Of a stretch of DNA of 34,688 bases, positions 1 through 8,962 are shown one piece after another. The notes under the pieces were generated by a model. That model was not told the origin of the DNA. It saw nothing but the letters and a program-made list of their open reading frames with translations, and did not search any database. Source of the stretch: an uncultured Bacteroidales bacterium (GTDB lineage: Bacteria > Bacteroidota > Bacteroidia > Bacteroidales > UBA932); the NCBI GenBank assembly GCA_944326225.1, contig CALVDI010000023.1, forward strand, positions 1 to 34,688, given 5' to 3'. The position numbers and the translations under genes were made by a program. Position 1 is the stretch's first letter. Every line of letters starts with the position of its first letter.

Positions 1-69
1 ACGGCCCTCCATTCTTTCTTCGAGGGACGGGGAATCTGAGTCAGTGCATGGAAGTTCTTCCATACGCAT
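1..69 (-). CDS. Possible 5' end of an unidentified gene cut by the window edge
   Basis: An open frame starts at an ATG at 69 (second in-frame ATG at 63) and stays open to base 1, giving 23 residues rich in Glu, Ser and Asp. It lies 45 bases downstream of the DUF4831 gene on the same strand, which fits the general gene spacing here. Too little is visible to name a product, and a frame this short can be open by chance. Confidence 0.3.
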   Translation of the reverse strand, partial: MRMEELPCTDSDSPSLEERMEGR

Positions 70-114
70 TTGGGATCTAAATTGTCAATAGTCATTGGTT
101 TTATGTTAAATATG

Positions 115-1197
115 TTATTTTGTCAGTAAATTTACGGGGAAGGTCTGTGTTTGTCCTTTCTGATAAATAGGAATTCTGTTTTGAAGGAGCACCTTCTGTC
201 CGTCTGTGATTTTCACGGTGCATACAGCAGGGATTTTATAATAGATGCTTCCGTGTTTTGAGGCTCTGAATCTGGATGCGTAATTATTCTCAGTTTGTTC
301 GATGACCTGTTCGGTTGCGGAGCTTGTATTTTCTGGCGTAATTTCCATTACAATAGGGCGGCCGGATAAATTGTCTGCAGGTAAAAGCCCTTGAGTGTCA
401 GATATTCTGAAGGCGATAAGAATCTCTTTGCTGTGGCTGCTGTCGGGTATGGCGTCGAAACTCATTATTTGTGTGGAATGTGTAGCGGAACCTATGAAAA
501 GGCTCATCAGCCTGTCCTCAATCCGCCCGATTTCTTCGATTGCCGCCCTCAAGGCATCTCCGCTGAATGTGGCATCAGTATTACCTGTGATGATGTTGAA
601 TCGATGTTCTCTTAGCTCAAGTATCATGGCCGCGGCTTCTTGTGCTTTTTTCTCAGTGTTTTTTTCTATGACATGGCTCTGTTTGAATGCAATCCTCTCA
701 TATCCTCCTTGATTGTCCCAGTCATTCCGGTATAGAATGGATTCGGTGGAAGTCAGGTTGTCAGTAGCTTCGGATTCAAGCATCTCCCGGTCACTGGTGG
801 ATGAGGTGGAAAATCTCCACGAATTTTCAATGTTATCTTGATCATCGGACATCATAATAAGTCCTTGAGATGTGAATTTTATAAAAGGAAAGGAGGAGAT
901 GTTGTTTCTTAATCCATCAAGGTTGATGATAAAGCATTTGTCTTTGTCCGCTTCTAGGTAAGGGGTTAGTCTTATGCTGGACAGGTTGTAAGACATATGG
1001 GCTTTTTGCGGGATATCTATTCCCAGATATTTTTTTGCGTATTCGGCATACGGGCCGGGAGTGTAGCTGCTGCAGATGGCTTCAACTGTGATGTGAAAAG
1101 ATGTTGACGGTAGTGAATATGCGACAGTCTGTGCTGGAGCCTCAGCTGCGGAGACTGCAGTCGCTGCAGCCATAATAATCAATGTCCTGAGTTTCAT
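115..1197 (-). CDS. DUF4831 family secreted protein
   Basis: A 360-residue protein with an N-terminal signal peptide (about residues 1-23, hydrophobic core LIIMAAATAV, then a small-residue cleavage region), so it is exported to the periplasm or outer envelope. After the signal it shows the pattern I associate with DUF4831, a Bacteroidota family: an early VAYSLP segment, then a PGPYAEYAKKYLGI motif near residues 48-61, and a C-terminal beta-rich part with YYKIPA and a closing QKGQTQTFPVNLL. The molecular function of the family is not known to me. It has its own promoter-like boxes immediately upstream, between it and the serine hydrolase gene, so it is probably transcribed separately. Family assignment is from remembered motifs, not a search. 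Confidence 0.85.
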   Translation of the reverse strand: MKLRTLIIMAAATAVSAAEAPAQTVAYSLPSTSFHITVEAICSSYTPGPYAEYAKKYLGIDIPQKAHMSYNLSSIRLTPYLEADKDKCFIINLDGLRNNISSFPFIKFTSQGLIMMSDDQDNIENSWRFSTSSTSDREMLESEATDNLTSTESILYRNDWDNQGGYERIAFKQSHVIEKNTEKKAQEAAAMILELREHRFNIITGNTDATFSGDALRAAIEEIGRIEDRLMSLFIGSATHSTQIMSFDAIPDSSHSKEILIAFRISDTQGLLPADNLSGRPIVMEITPENTSSATEQVIEQTENNYASRFRASKHGSIYYKIPAVCTVKITDGQKVLLQNRIPIYQKGQTQTFPVNLLTK

Positions 1198-1223
1198 GAA
1201 ACGGTCCTCTTTATGATAAAGAA

Positions 1224-1255
1224 CAAAGTTATCTTTTTTATGTCAAAAAGCCAAA
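1224..1255 (-). promoter_or_regulatory. Bacteroidota-type promoter for the DUF4831 gene
   Basis: On the minus strand TAACTTTG (1231-1224) matches the Bacteroidota -7 consensus TAnnTTTG exactly, and TTTG (1255-1252) lies 20 bases upstream, the spacing expected for the -33 box. The -7 box is 26 bases before the ATG at 1197. The promoter occupies the whole gap after the serine hydrolase stop. Confidence 0.5.
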
Positions 1256-1257
1256 TA

Positions 1258-2565
1258 TTATAATAGAATCGAGAATAAGTCTTCCTTTGGCCAAGAGTCA
1301 ATCCGGGCGGAAGCCGTGCGGTACATCCTGTCTATGTAGCGGGTGAATCTGGAGCCTTTCCATGAGCTGGTGTTGGTCACGAACATCCATATGTATCCGT
1401 CGGCCTGCTTTGTGAGCATAGCGCTGGTGCCGGCAAGGGTTCCGGTTCTGGTCCAGTCTTTTCCGGCACCGGCTCTTACCCAGCCTATGGGCCGGACCCG
1501 ATCTGCTGTCATCGTTCTGACACTGGTCTCTGAGATGACATCCGGGACAGACGGGTCTCCGTCTATGGAGGCGACGAACCTTACAAACTCGGATGGGGAA
1601 GCCACCCATCCGCCTGCGCCCAGAAGGCCTTCGATGTTGCTGCCGCCGTAGCTGCGGTACAGCGAGTCCCCGCTGTTGTCGAAAGCAGGCACGGGAGTCG
1701 CGTCATGGGTCTCATAGTAGCGTACTTCGTTTGGGTATCTGTCCTCGTACAGGTTGCGGGCAAGGTGCATGTCGTAGCAGCCTGCCGGGTGAAGGATATT
1801 CTCCTGGCAGTACTCCTCGTATTCCGTTCCGCTGCATACTTCGATTATCTTTGTGAGTATAAGGTAACCCAGGTTGGAGTAGCGGTAACCTTGCCCGGGG
1901 GTGTATCCGAGTCTCTCACTGAGTGCGTATTGGATCACCCGGTCCATGTCAGGTACGGTGTCCAGTTTCTCCCAGATGATGATCTCGCGTGTGGTGAACA
2001 AGGGATCTCCCTTGTGCATGGTGAATCCGGCCTTGTGTCTGAGCAGCTGCTCTACAGTGATGTCCTTGATACGCCTGTCCCGTATGTCTCTGAATCGGGG
2101 GCAGTCCAGGATGCCACCGTCTCCGAACACCCTGTCGTCGAGGCTGAGAACCTTGCGCTCGCACAGCTGCATGATGGCCGTGGCCGTGATAAGCTTGGAG
2201 AGGGAGGCCACCCTGAAAATATTTCCCGGGGACATTTTTTCGCCTTTTTCCTCATCGGCCCAGCCGTATCCTTTTGAGTAGATCAGGCGTCCGTCTTTCA
2301 TGACAGCCAGGCTTCCGCCTTTGATCTCCCATCTTTTCATGAATCTCTCGATATATGCGTCCATGGCTTCTGACTGTTCTGCGGTGCCACAGATCTCATT
2401 GGTCAGTATGCTGTTGATGGAAACAGTGTTGATGTTGCCTGAGTCCGCATCTGTAGCAAGGTGCCTGGAGTCGGGGCTCCTGCGCGTCAGCATCAGCAGT
2501 ATCGTGAGCAGCAGGACAGCGGCGGTCATGGCTGTCAGTTTGTAAAGGGAACGGCGTGTTGTCAT
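1258..2565 (-). CDS. Membrane-anchored serine hydrolase, beta-lactamase / class C PBP fold
   Basis: A 435-residue protein of the serine beta-lactamase-like superfamily (class C beta-lactamase, DD-peptidase and esterase relatives). An N-terminal hydrophobic segment (about residues 10-26) is a signal anchor, with the catalytic domain outside the inner membrane. All three active-site motifs are visible: SLSK (Ser121, Lys124), YSN (Tyr229, Asn231) and RTGT (373-376) in the place of the usual KTG or HxG. The start at 2565 is preferred because it forms an ATGA overlap with the stop of the upstream LysR gene; an ATG at 2583 would add six residues. Substrate is unknown: cell-wall peptides, beta-lactams or esters are all possible. 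Coupling to a LysR gene recalls AmpR/AmpC, although there the two genes are divergent. Confidence 0.88.
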   Translation of the reverse strand: MTTRRSLYKLTAMTAAVLLLTILLMLTRRSPDSRHLATDADSGNINTVSINSILTNEICGTAEQSEAMDAYIERFMKRWEIKGGSLAVMKDGRLIYSKGYGWADEEKGEKMSPGNIFRVASLSKLITATAIMQLCERKVLSLDDRVFGDGGILDCPRFRDIRDRRIKDITVEQLLRHKAGFTMHKGDPLFTTREIIIWEKLDTVPDMDRVIQYALSERLGYTPGQGYRYSNLGYLILTKIIEVCSGTEYEEYCQENILHPAGCYDMHLARNLYEDRYPNEVRYYETHDATPVPAFDNSGDSLYRSYGGSNIEGLLGAGGWVASPSEFVRFVASIDGDPSVPDVISETSVRTMTADRVRPIGWVRAGAGKDWTRTGTLAGTSAMLTKQADGYIWMFVTNTSSWKGSRFTRYIDRMYRTASARIDSWPKEDLFSILL

Positions 2566-3161
2566 CTGTAAGTCTTGCAGCAAAGTAAGAAATCATCAAT
2601 AGTCCTGGAGTTGTCTGATCCGTGGGAGCGGCGTATATAGTATGTGGTCATGGGAGAGGATGCGCCGTTGACGGTAAGTGTGGCGAAGACTGTGTTGTCT
2701 CCGTTTTTCCAAGGAGTGTCGGTTACGGCGATATCCACATCGGCTTCCTCAAGCAGTGATGCTGTCTCATACATGTCTCTTTCGAGGACGGTGAGTTCGG
2801 TCCCCGGGTGTATCCTTGTGTAGTATTCGGCCAGAGGTTTGAGGACAAATCTGGCTGCTTCCGGAGCAGCCGCTATCACAAGGTGCTTTCTTTCGTCACG
2901 TTTTGCGGGGACAAGTTCCCGCTCTGCGCAGCGGTAGAGATTGAGTATCCGCTCGGCATAGTCAAACAGGATGCGGCCTTTCTGAGTGAGGCCCGTCTCT
3001 TTCCGGCTCCTGAGAAACAGAAGATCGCCTATGGAGCCTTCCAGTTCCGAGATGTGGTTGCTGACAGCCGGTTGAGTAATCCCCAGTTCTTTGGCGGCGG
3101 CAGTAAAACTTCCCTTGAGTGCTACGGTATAAAATACTTTAAGTCTATAGTCGCAAATCAT
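2562..3161 (-). CDS. Short LysR-type transcriptional regulator
   Basis: Residues 1-60 are a typical LysR winged helix-turn-helix (LKVFYTVALKGSFTAAAKEL, then ITQPAVSNHISELE), followed by the linker helix (about 60-90). The effector part begins normally near residue 92 (HLVIAAAPEAA, HPGTELTVLE, DVDIAVTDTP) but then passes almost at once to the segment that usually ends these proteins (TTYYIRRSHGSDNSRTIDDF). The total is 199 residues against about 300 for the family, so effector subdomain II seems to be missing in frame. The stop overlaps the start of the serine hydrolase (ATGA), implying co-expression. It could be a natural minimal regulator or a decayed one; it should still bind DNA, but ligand sensing is doubtful. 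Its own -7 box is at 3222-3229. Confidence 0.88.
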   Translation of the reverse strand: MICDYRLKVFYTVALKGSFTAAAKELGITQPAVSNHISELEGSIGDLLFLRSRKETGLTQKGRILFDYAERILNLYRCAERELVPAKRDERKHLVIAAAPEAARFVLKPLAEYYTRIHPGTELTVLERDMYETASLLEEADVDIAVTDTPWKNGDNTVFATLTVNGASSPMTTYYIRRSHGSDNSRTIDDFLLCCKTYR

Positions 3162-3221
3162 GCCTTGCTTACTTGAATTTAATAAAAAGGGGGGAACAGT
3201 CGAGGGAACAACAAATTGTTA

Positions 3222-3229
3222 CAAAGATA
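3222..3229 (-). promoter_or_regulatory. Putative -7 promoter box for LysR-serine hydrolase
   Basis: TATCTTTG on the minus strand matches TAnnTTTG exactly and sits about 60 bases before the LysR start. No convincing TTTG -33 box is found at the right distance, so this rests on the -7 box alone. The short near-palindrome AACAAATTGTT lies just downstream and could be an autoregulatory site. Confidence 0.4.
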
Positions 3230-3257
3230 CAGCTTTTTATTAAATTATGTGTGATTT

Positions 3258-4703
3258 TTAAAGCTTTCCTATGGACTTCAGATAATTAGTGCAGGCAAGC
3301 CTGTAATCTGCCACGGCCTCTATCCATTCAGTACGGCACTTGCTCCACTGAGTCTGGGCCTCCAGGACATTGACGAGAGTCTCCATGCCCAGCTCGTACT
3401 GGTCCCGGCAGACTTTCAGATTGGTCTCTGCGCTTTTCAGGGAACTTTCAGCGAGGCGCACCTGCAGGGCGGCTTCCGAGACGGCGTAACTGTTTTTGGC
3501 CCTTTCCAGCTCCATCATGCCGCTGAGTCTTTCCAGCTCGCTCCGGGCCATCTCGTACTCCTTTTTAGCTGACTTTATCTTCAGATATCCCTCGCCCCAT
3601 GCGAAGATGGGTACTTTGATAGTGGCCATGACCGTGAATCCGGCCTGGTTGAGCAGGGTCTCGCCCATGAGTTTAAGCCCGTATGAATATCCGTAGCTGG
3701 CCATTACACCGAGCTGCGGCAGGAAGTCGGACCGCACGAAGTCCACGTTGCGCCGTTTCAGTTCGGCCTGTCCGGCCAGCAGCCTGTAGTCGGCCCGGTT
3801 CTCTATGGAGTCGCTGTCCAGGGCTATGCTCTCGGGAACCGCCGCCGTGCTGTCCAGGGAGAAACCGCTCTGGTCCACTTCTATCTCGGTCGTCAGGGGC
3901 AGGCCCAGGATGTGGCACAGATTCATCATTGACAGCCGTTTCCCGTTCCGGGCCTTGGCAAGAGCCAGAGCAGCGTTGTTGCGCTGAACCTCCACCTTGA
4001 CCAGATCGGTGGAGGTGGCCATGCCGACATCGATGGCGTCTTCCACGAACCTGTATACTTCGGATACCGTGCTGTCCAGACTCTCGGCTGTCTCCAGCAG
4101 CTTGCAGGTCTTGACATACATCCAGTAGGCCTCGTCCACCGATACAGTCACCTCCTCGGCCTTGAGCTCGGAGTTGAGCCGGGCCATCTCGGTGCCGAGG
4201 GCGGCCATACGGTAGCCGGATATGATTTTGCCGCCCATGAAGACGGGCTGCGTCACGGACACGCCTGCGGTTAAGGTATTGGCAAGGTCTACGGACAGGG
4301 TCATCGGAGGGATGACGGCGTACTGGTTGAATACGGGTATGCCGTTGTTGTAGACTATGTTGCCGGCAGGGTCCTTCATCAGGTCGGGTACGAGGTTGCC
4401 GTAGACGTTCTTGTAAATGGGCAGGGCACCTCCGCTGAAGTCGTAGTCAAAGCTTTCTGAAGTCCAGAGATACAGTCCGTACCCGGAGAATTTGGGCAGG
4501 AAGTTGGTGATGACGGCCTTGCGGTCCAGCTCGGTCTTCTCTTCCATAAGCTGTGCGTTGCGCAGTATCGCGCTGCTGTCCAGAGCAATGATGCGGCACT
4601 GCTCCAGTGTCAGGAATCGTTTCTGGGGCTGGGCAAGTACTGTACCGGCTGTCAGCAGAAAGATGGTCGCGGCGATACCTGCATATCTTATCGTATGTCT
4701 CAT
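3258..4703 (-). CDS. TolC family outer-membrane efflux channel
   Basis: A 481-residue outer-membrane efflux protein (OEP/TolC family), the exit duct of a tripartite RND system. A signal peptide covers about residues 1-24 (ending VLAQ). The rest has the two repeated long alpha-helical halves typical of the family, visible as heptad-like Ala/Leu/Glu/Lys stretches (for example around LNSELKAEEVTVSVDEAYW and near the end at LESSLKSAETNLKVCRDQYE), with beta-rich segments between them. The C-terminal YELGMETLVNVLEAQTQW pattern is characteristic of TolC relatives. It is the last gene of the adaptor-pump-channel operon, with only two bases between the pump stop and its ATG. Confidence 0.95.
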   Translation of the reverse strand: MRHTIRYAGIAATIFLLTAGTVLAQPQKRFLTLEQCRIIALDSSAILRNAQLMEEKTELDRKAVITNFLPKFSGYGLYLWTSESFDYDFSGGALPIYKNVYGNLVPDLMKDPAGNIVYNNGIPVFNQYAVIPPMTLSVDLANTLTAGVSVTQPVFMGGKIISGYRMAALGTEMARLNSELKAEEVTVSVDEAYWMYVKTCKLLETAESLDSTVSEVYRFVEDAIDVGMATSTDLVKVEVQRNNAALALAKARNGKRLSMMNLCHILGLPLTTEIEVDQSGFSLDSTAAVPESIALDSDSIENRADYRLLAGQAELKRRNVDFVRSDFLPQLGVMASYGYSYGLKLMGETLLNQAGFTVMATIKVPIFAWGEGYLKIKSAKKEYEMARSELERLSGMMELERAKNSYAVSEAALQVRLAESSLKSAETNLKVCRDQYELGMETLVNVLEAQTQWSKCRTEWIEAVADYRLACTNYLKSIGKL

Positions 4704-4705
4704 GG

Positions 4706-7700
4706 TCAGGCTTTTTTAATCTTGAAGAACAATGAGTAAAGTACCGGCAGGAAGACCAGGGTAATCAGGGTACCTACGGTCAGTCCGCCCATGATGGTCA
4801 CGGCCAGCGAGCCGAAGAGCGGGTCGAAGAGCAGGGGCGCCATACCCAGGACGGTGGTCATCGAGGCCATCATCACGGGCCGCAGGCGGGAGAGGGTGGA
4901 GTCCACCACGGCTTTATACGGCTCAACGCCCAGGCTGAGCTGACGGTCTATCTCGTCGATGAGGACGATGCCGTTCTTGATCATCATGCCGATGATGCCC
5001 AGGCAGCCGACCATGGCCACGAAGCCGAAGCTCATGCCGGCGGCCAGCATACCGAAGACTATGCCGATAGCCACCAGAGGCAGGCAGCAGACGATGATCA
5101 GAGGCTTTTTGATGTCCTTGAACAGGGCGATCATAATCAGCAGCATGACCACAATCGCGTGAGGGAAGTACTTGAAGAGATACTGTGTGGACTGGCGGCT
5201 GGCATCATATTCACCGAGCCATGTGAGCGTGTAGCCGTCGGGCAGCTCTATAGCCTCTATCCTGTCCTTGATCGCGTTCCTGGCCTGGGCGGCTGTGTAG
5301 CCCGCCGTGTTGTTGCACTGGGCCTTGATGGCTCTCTGTCCGTTGTACCGGCAGATCTTGGGCTCGTTCCATTCGATACTTACTCCCGATGTGATAGTGT
5401 TAAGCGGTATGGGACCGGTCAGTTTCTCTATGATGTCTTCCTTTCCGACCGTGCCGGTCATCACACCCTGGACGGTCTCCATATTGGCTACGGAGGATAT
5501 GGACGGCAGCAGACCCCATACCGGAGCGTTGCGGATGCTCTCCACAGGCTCGCCGTCCATGCCGGTGCTGCGGATATAGATACCCAGTTTCTCAGCTCCG
5601 TCGTTGAGGGTGCCGCAAGGGATGCCTCCGGCCGCAGCCATTACCGATATGCCGGCCGCACTGCGCGATATGCCGGCCTGACGTGCCGCAGACTGATCGT
5701 AGTCCACCTTGATGGCGGGCACCATCGGAGACCAGTCGTCGGTCACCAGCCAGGTGGCGTCGCTTTCCTCCATGATGGCCTGAGCTTGTGCGCAGAGATC
5801 CTTGAGCACGGCGGGGTCAGGCCCCTGGAACATCACCTCGATGGGATAAGGGCGGTACATCAGGTTGTACTGCTTGACTCTCACGTAGGCTTCCGGATAG
5901 GCGTTCATAAGCTCATTCTGTATCCTGGGGATGCTCTCCACCATCCTGTCATAGTCCTTGTAGTCTATGATCAGCTCTCCGTAGCTCAGCGACGGGTCGG
6001 CAATGGCCCTTACCAGGCAGTACCGTCCCGGAGTGCCGCCGAGCGAAGTGACGACGTGATCCACATTGTCGTCCTGACGGATATAGGCCTCGATTTCCTC
6101 CAGGTCGCTCTCCACCTTTTCCGGAGCCGTGCCTTCCGGCATCCGGTATTCTATATAAAGCTGGTTGTAGACCATGTCGGGGAAGAACATCTGGGGTATA
6201 TACTGATAGCACCATACGCTGCCGAGCACCAGGATGACGGCTATGCCTACGGCGATGAGGCGGTGGGAGAGCACGTGGTCCAGTACGCGGCGGAACCAGC
6301 GGTATATCTTAGAGTCAAACGGGTCTTTGTTCTCATTGGCGGTGCCGCTTCCCTTGGGATAGCGCAGGGTCAGGTCGCAGTGGACCGGGACGTGGGTCAG
6401 TGCCAGTATCCAGCTCAGCAGCAGGGAGACGGCCAGGACTATGAAGAGGTCCCTCACGTAGGTTCCGGCCATATCCGGGGACATGAATATCGGGAAAAAT
6501 GCCAGTATGGCGATGACCGTGGCTCCGAGCAGGGGCATGGCCGTCTTCTTGCAGATGTTGGTCAGGCACTGGGGCTTGGGCACTCCGCGCTTCATGTCTA
6601 CCAGTATGCCGTCCACGATTACTATGGCATTGTCCACCAGTATGCCCATGGCTACGATGAAGGAGCCGAGGGACACCCTCTGCAGTGTGCCGTCCATCAT
6701 GTCCAGGATAAAGAACGAGCCGAAGACTATCACCACGAGGCTGGTGGCTATGATGACTCCGCTGCGGAAGCCCATGGTCAGCATCAGCAGAAGGATGACG
6801 ATGACTATGGATTCTATCAGGTTGACGATGAATGTGTTGATGGAACCGCTCACTATCTCCGGCTGGAAGAACACCTTGTGAAATTCTATGCCGGCGGGGA
6901 TGGACTCGGTCTTGATCTCTTCCAGCCGGGCTTCCACTTCCTTGCCGATCTTGATGATGTCGGTGCCCGACTCGGCGGAGATGAGCAGGCCGATGGCCGG
7001 CTGTCCGTCGTACTTCATGGAGTTGCGCACGGGAGTCTGATAGCCGTAGGTGATGTCGGCCACGTCGGAGAGCTTGAGCTGGTCGTCCTCGTGCCCCTGG
7101 ATGATGAGGTTGCGTATGTCGTCTATGCTTCCATAGGCATCTCCCATCTCTATCTTCATCCTGCGGTCAGGGGTGTCGAAATACCCTGAGTAAATGACGG
7201 AGTTCTGGGAGTTGAGGGTGGTCAGCAGCTCTGTGGGATGCACTCCGAGGTTGGCCATGCGGTCGGCCTTCATGTCGATGTTTACGCAGCGTGTGCGCTC
7301 TCCGTATGTCATGGCCTTTGCCACCCCGTCAATATTGCTGACCTCGCGGCAGATCATATCCGCGTACCGTCCGGCCTCATCGTACCCGTAGCCGTCGAAC
7401 GTGAGCGCGTAGAACATTCCGTACACATCTCCGTAGTCATCCAGGACCATGACCTGTGCCGATGCCGGCAGAGTGGCCTTTGCGTCATTGACCTTACGGC
7501 GGAGCATGTCCCATTCCTGCTGGGTGGCCCCGTCCGGAGTGGTGGTCTTGAGAGTTACCGTGATGATGGCCATGTCGTCAAAGGACTGGGATGTGACCGT
7601 ACCTACCTCGTTCATCCTGCGTATAGTCTCCTCCAGCGGCCGGGTGACCTCCAGTTCCGTCTCGTATGCCGTCGCTCCGGGATAGACTGCGGCCACTACG

Positions 7701-7834
7701 GCGACCTTGACCTTAATCTCCGGGTCCTCGAGCTTGCTCATGCTGTTGTAGGCGAAGACTCCGCCCACGACGAGACAGATGAGTACGGCTACTACGAGTA
7801 TCTTGTTCTTCAGTGCATATTCTGCAATATTCAT
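4706..7834 (-). CDS. RND efflux transporter, inner-membrane permease
   Basis: A 1042-residue resistance-nodulation-division pump, the usual length for the AcrB/HAE-type family. It exports small molecules across the envelope using the proton gradient. The expected layout is visible: TM1 near residues 11-28, a large periplasmic porter domain, a TM block starting near 335, a second periplasmic domain from about 560, and a final TM block to residue 1040. The proton-relay motif in TM4 reads GILVDNAIVIVDG, with Asp401 followed by Asn402 where AcrB has two Asp; the TM10 lysine is present (GMMIKNGIVLID, Lys953). Drug, metal or bile-type substrates cannot be told from the sequence. It follows the adaptor gene by 12 bases. 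Confidence 0.96.
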   Translation of the reverse strand: MNIAEYALKNKILVVAVLICLVVGGVFAYNSMSKLEDPEIKVKVAVVAAVYPGATAYETELEVTRPLEETIRRMNEVGTVTSQSFDDMAIITVTLKTTTPDGATQQEWDMLRRKVNDAKATLPASAQVMVLDDYGDVYGMFYALTFDGYGYDEAGRYADMICREVSNIDGVAKAMTYGERTRCVNIDMKADRMANLGVHPTELLTTLNSQNSVIYSGYFDTPDRRMKIEMGDAYGSIDDIRNLIIQGHEDDQLKLSDVADITYGYQTPVRNSMKYDGQPAIGLLISAESGTDIIKIGKEVEARLEEIKTESIPAGIEFHKVFFQPEIVSGSINTFIVNLIESIVIVILLLMLTMGFRSGVIIATSLVVIVFGSFFILDMMDGTLQRVSLGSFIVAMGILVDNAIVIVDGILVDMKRGVPKPQCLTNICKKTAMPLLGATVIAILAFFPIFMSPDMAGTYVRDLFIVLAVSLLLSWILALTHVPVHCDLTLRYPKGSGTANENKDPFDSKIYRWFRRVLDHVLSHRLIAVGIAVILVLGSVWCYQYIPQMFFPDMVYNQLYIEYRMPEGTAPEKVESDLEEIEAYIRQDDNVDHVVTSLGGTPGRYCLVRAIADPSLSYGELIIDYKDYDRMVESIPRIQNELMNAYPEAYVRVKQYNLMYRPYPIEVMFQGPDPAVLKDLCAQAQAIMEESDATWLVTDDWSPMVPAIKVDYDQSAARQAGISRSAAGISVMAAAGGIPCGTLNDGAEKLGIYIRSTGMDGEPVESIRNAPVWGLLPSISSVANMETVQGVMTGTVGKEDIIEKLTGPIPLNTITSGVSIEWNEPKICRYNGQRAIKAQCNNTAGYTAAQARNAIKDRIEAIELPDGYTLTWLGEYDASRQSTQYLFKYFPHAIVVMLLIMIALFKDIKKPLIIVCCLPLVAIGIVFGMLAAGMSFGFVAMVGCLGIIGMMIKNGIVLIDEIDRQLSLGVEPYKAVVDSTLSRLRPVMMASMTTVLGMAPLLFDPLFGSLAVTIMGGLTVGTLITLVFLPVLYSLFFKIKKA

Positions 7835-7846
7835 GGCTGTAGGGAA

Positions 7847-8935
7847 TTACAGAAGATTACCGACGTTGGTGGCTGATGCTCCGGGCAGGATCCGGACCTG
7901 TTCCCCTTCTTTCAGAGAGTGGACTCCGGCTGTCACGACTGTCTCCCCGGCATTGAGCCCTGAAGTGATGCGGGCGTTGCCGTCCCGGTCGATGTCCTCG
8001 GCTGTGACTGCGCGTCCCTCCACTCTGCCGTCCCGGTCTACGACCCAGACACAGCTCTGTCCCTGCGACTCGAAGAGGGCTGTGGCCGGTATGCTAACCG
8101 AGGCGTCTTCATCTGAGTTGAACTCAATGTACACGGCGGTGCCTGTTCCGGGATGGGGCGTGGTCCCGTCAGAGGCCGGTCTGAGGGCGTAGCGGGCTGT
8201 GAAAAGCTGGTTGAGATTGGCCTTCTTGGTGATGTCTATCAGGTCCAGCCGGAAAGTCCTGTCCGGATAGATGTCCACAGTACACCAGCTGCGGAGTGCC
8301 TTGTCTATGCTGGCGAAGTCCGTGGCGGGGATGTCCACCCTGACTACGGGGGCATTGTCGCTGATGAGAGTCACTACAGGCATACCTGCGCCTACGGTCT
8401 CGCCGGCCTCAAAGTGTATCTGCTGGACGTAGCCGTCAAAGGGTGCGGTCATCTTCGTGTCGTTGAGAGCGTTCTTGTGCGCGTTGTAGAGCGCGGTCAT
8501 CTGCTCCAGACCGTAGCGGGCCTTATCGTAGTCGTTCTGGGCCGCGCTGCCCCGGTCGGCCAGCTCTATGACCCTGCCGGCCTCGGCCTTGGCCTGCTCG
8601 TATTTTGCTGTGGTGGCCTCCAGCTGCAGGGCGTAGTCCCTTTCCTCAATCTCCGCCAGAGTATCTCCTTTGCATACGTGCTGTCCCTCGCGGAAATGCA
8701 CCGCCGCTATCGGTCCAGCCACCCTGAACGACAGATTGACATCTTTCTCGGGCTGAATCCTGCCTGGATAGGATACGGTCCTCGTACTGCCTGTGTTTTC
8801 AGCTGTGGCAGTCCTGACATAGGGGATGCTTTCCTCTTTCCGCCCTTGTTCACCGTTAGTGCCGCAGCCTGCCAAAATGCTTGTTATAGAGGCGGCAGCG
8901 GCTGTTACCGCAAGTCCTTTGAGTACACGTCTCAT
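7847..8935 (-). CDS. RND efflux periplasmic adaptor lipoprotein (HlyD/MFP family)
   Basis: A 362-residue membrane fusion protein that joins the RND pump to the outer-membrane channel. The signal peptide ends in a lipobox (ILAGC, Cys24), so it is a lipoprotein. The order is typical: the first lipoyl half (VAGPIAAVHFREGQHVCKGD), an alpha-helical hairpin (about residues 105-150), the second lipoyl half (TKMTAPFDGYVQQIHFEAGE), then beta-barrel and membrane-proximal domains. It is the first gene of the operon, and the upstream gap carries a 15-bp palindrome that may be an operator. Confidence 0.95.
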   Translation of the reverse strand: MRRVLKGLAVTAAAASITSILAGCGTNGEQGRKEESIPYVRTATAENTGSTRTVSYPGRIQPEKDVNLSFRVAGPIAAVHFREGQHVCKGDTLAEIEERDYALQLEATTAKYEQAKAEAGRVIELADRGSAAQNDYDKARYGLEQMTALYNAHKNALNDTKMTAPFDGYVQQIHFEAGETVGAGMPVVTLISDNAPVVRVDIPATDFASIDKALRSWCTVDIYPDRTFRLDLIDITKKANLNQLFTARYALRPASDGTTPHPGTGTAVYIEFNSDEDASVSIPATALFESQGQSCVWVVDRDGRVEGRAVTAEDIDRDGNARITSGLNAGETVVTAGVHSLKEGEQVRILPGASATNVGNLL

Positions 8936-8962
8936 CGTATTGTTCAGTTATTTAAACCTTAT

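Noticed and set aside
5159-7189. A 676-codon open frame on the plus strand
   Set aside because: It is wholly antisense to the RND permease, whose sequence is clearly conserved; the frame stays open because of codon composition, and its translation is rich in His, Val and Gly without any domain.
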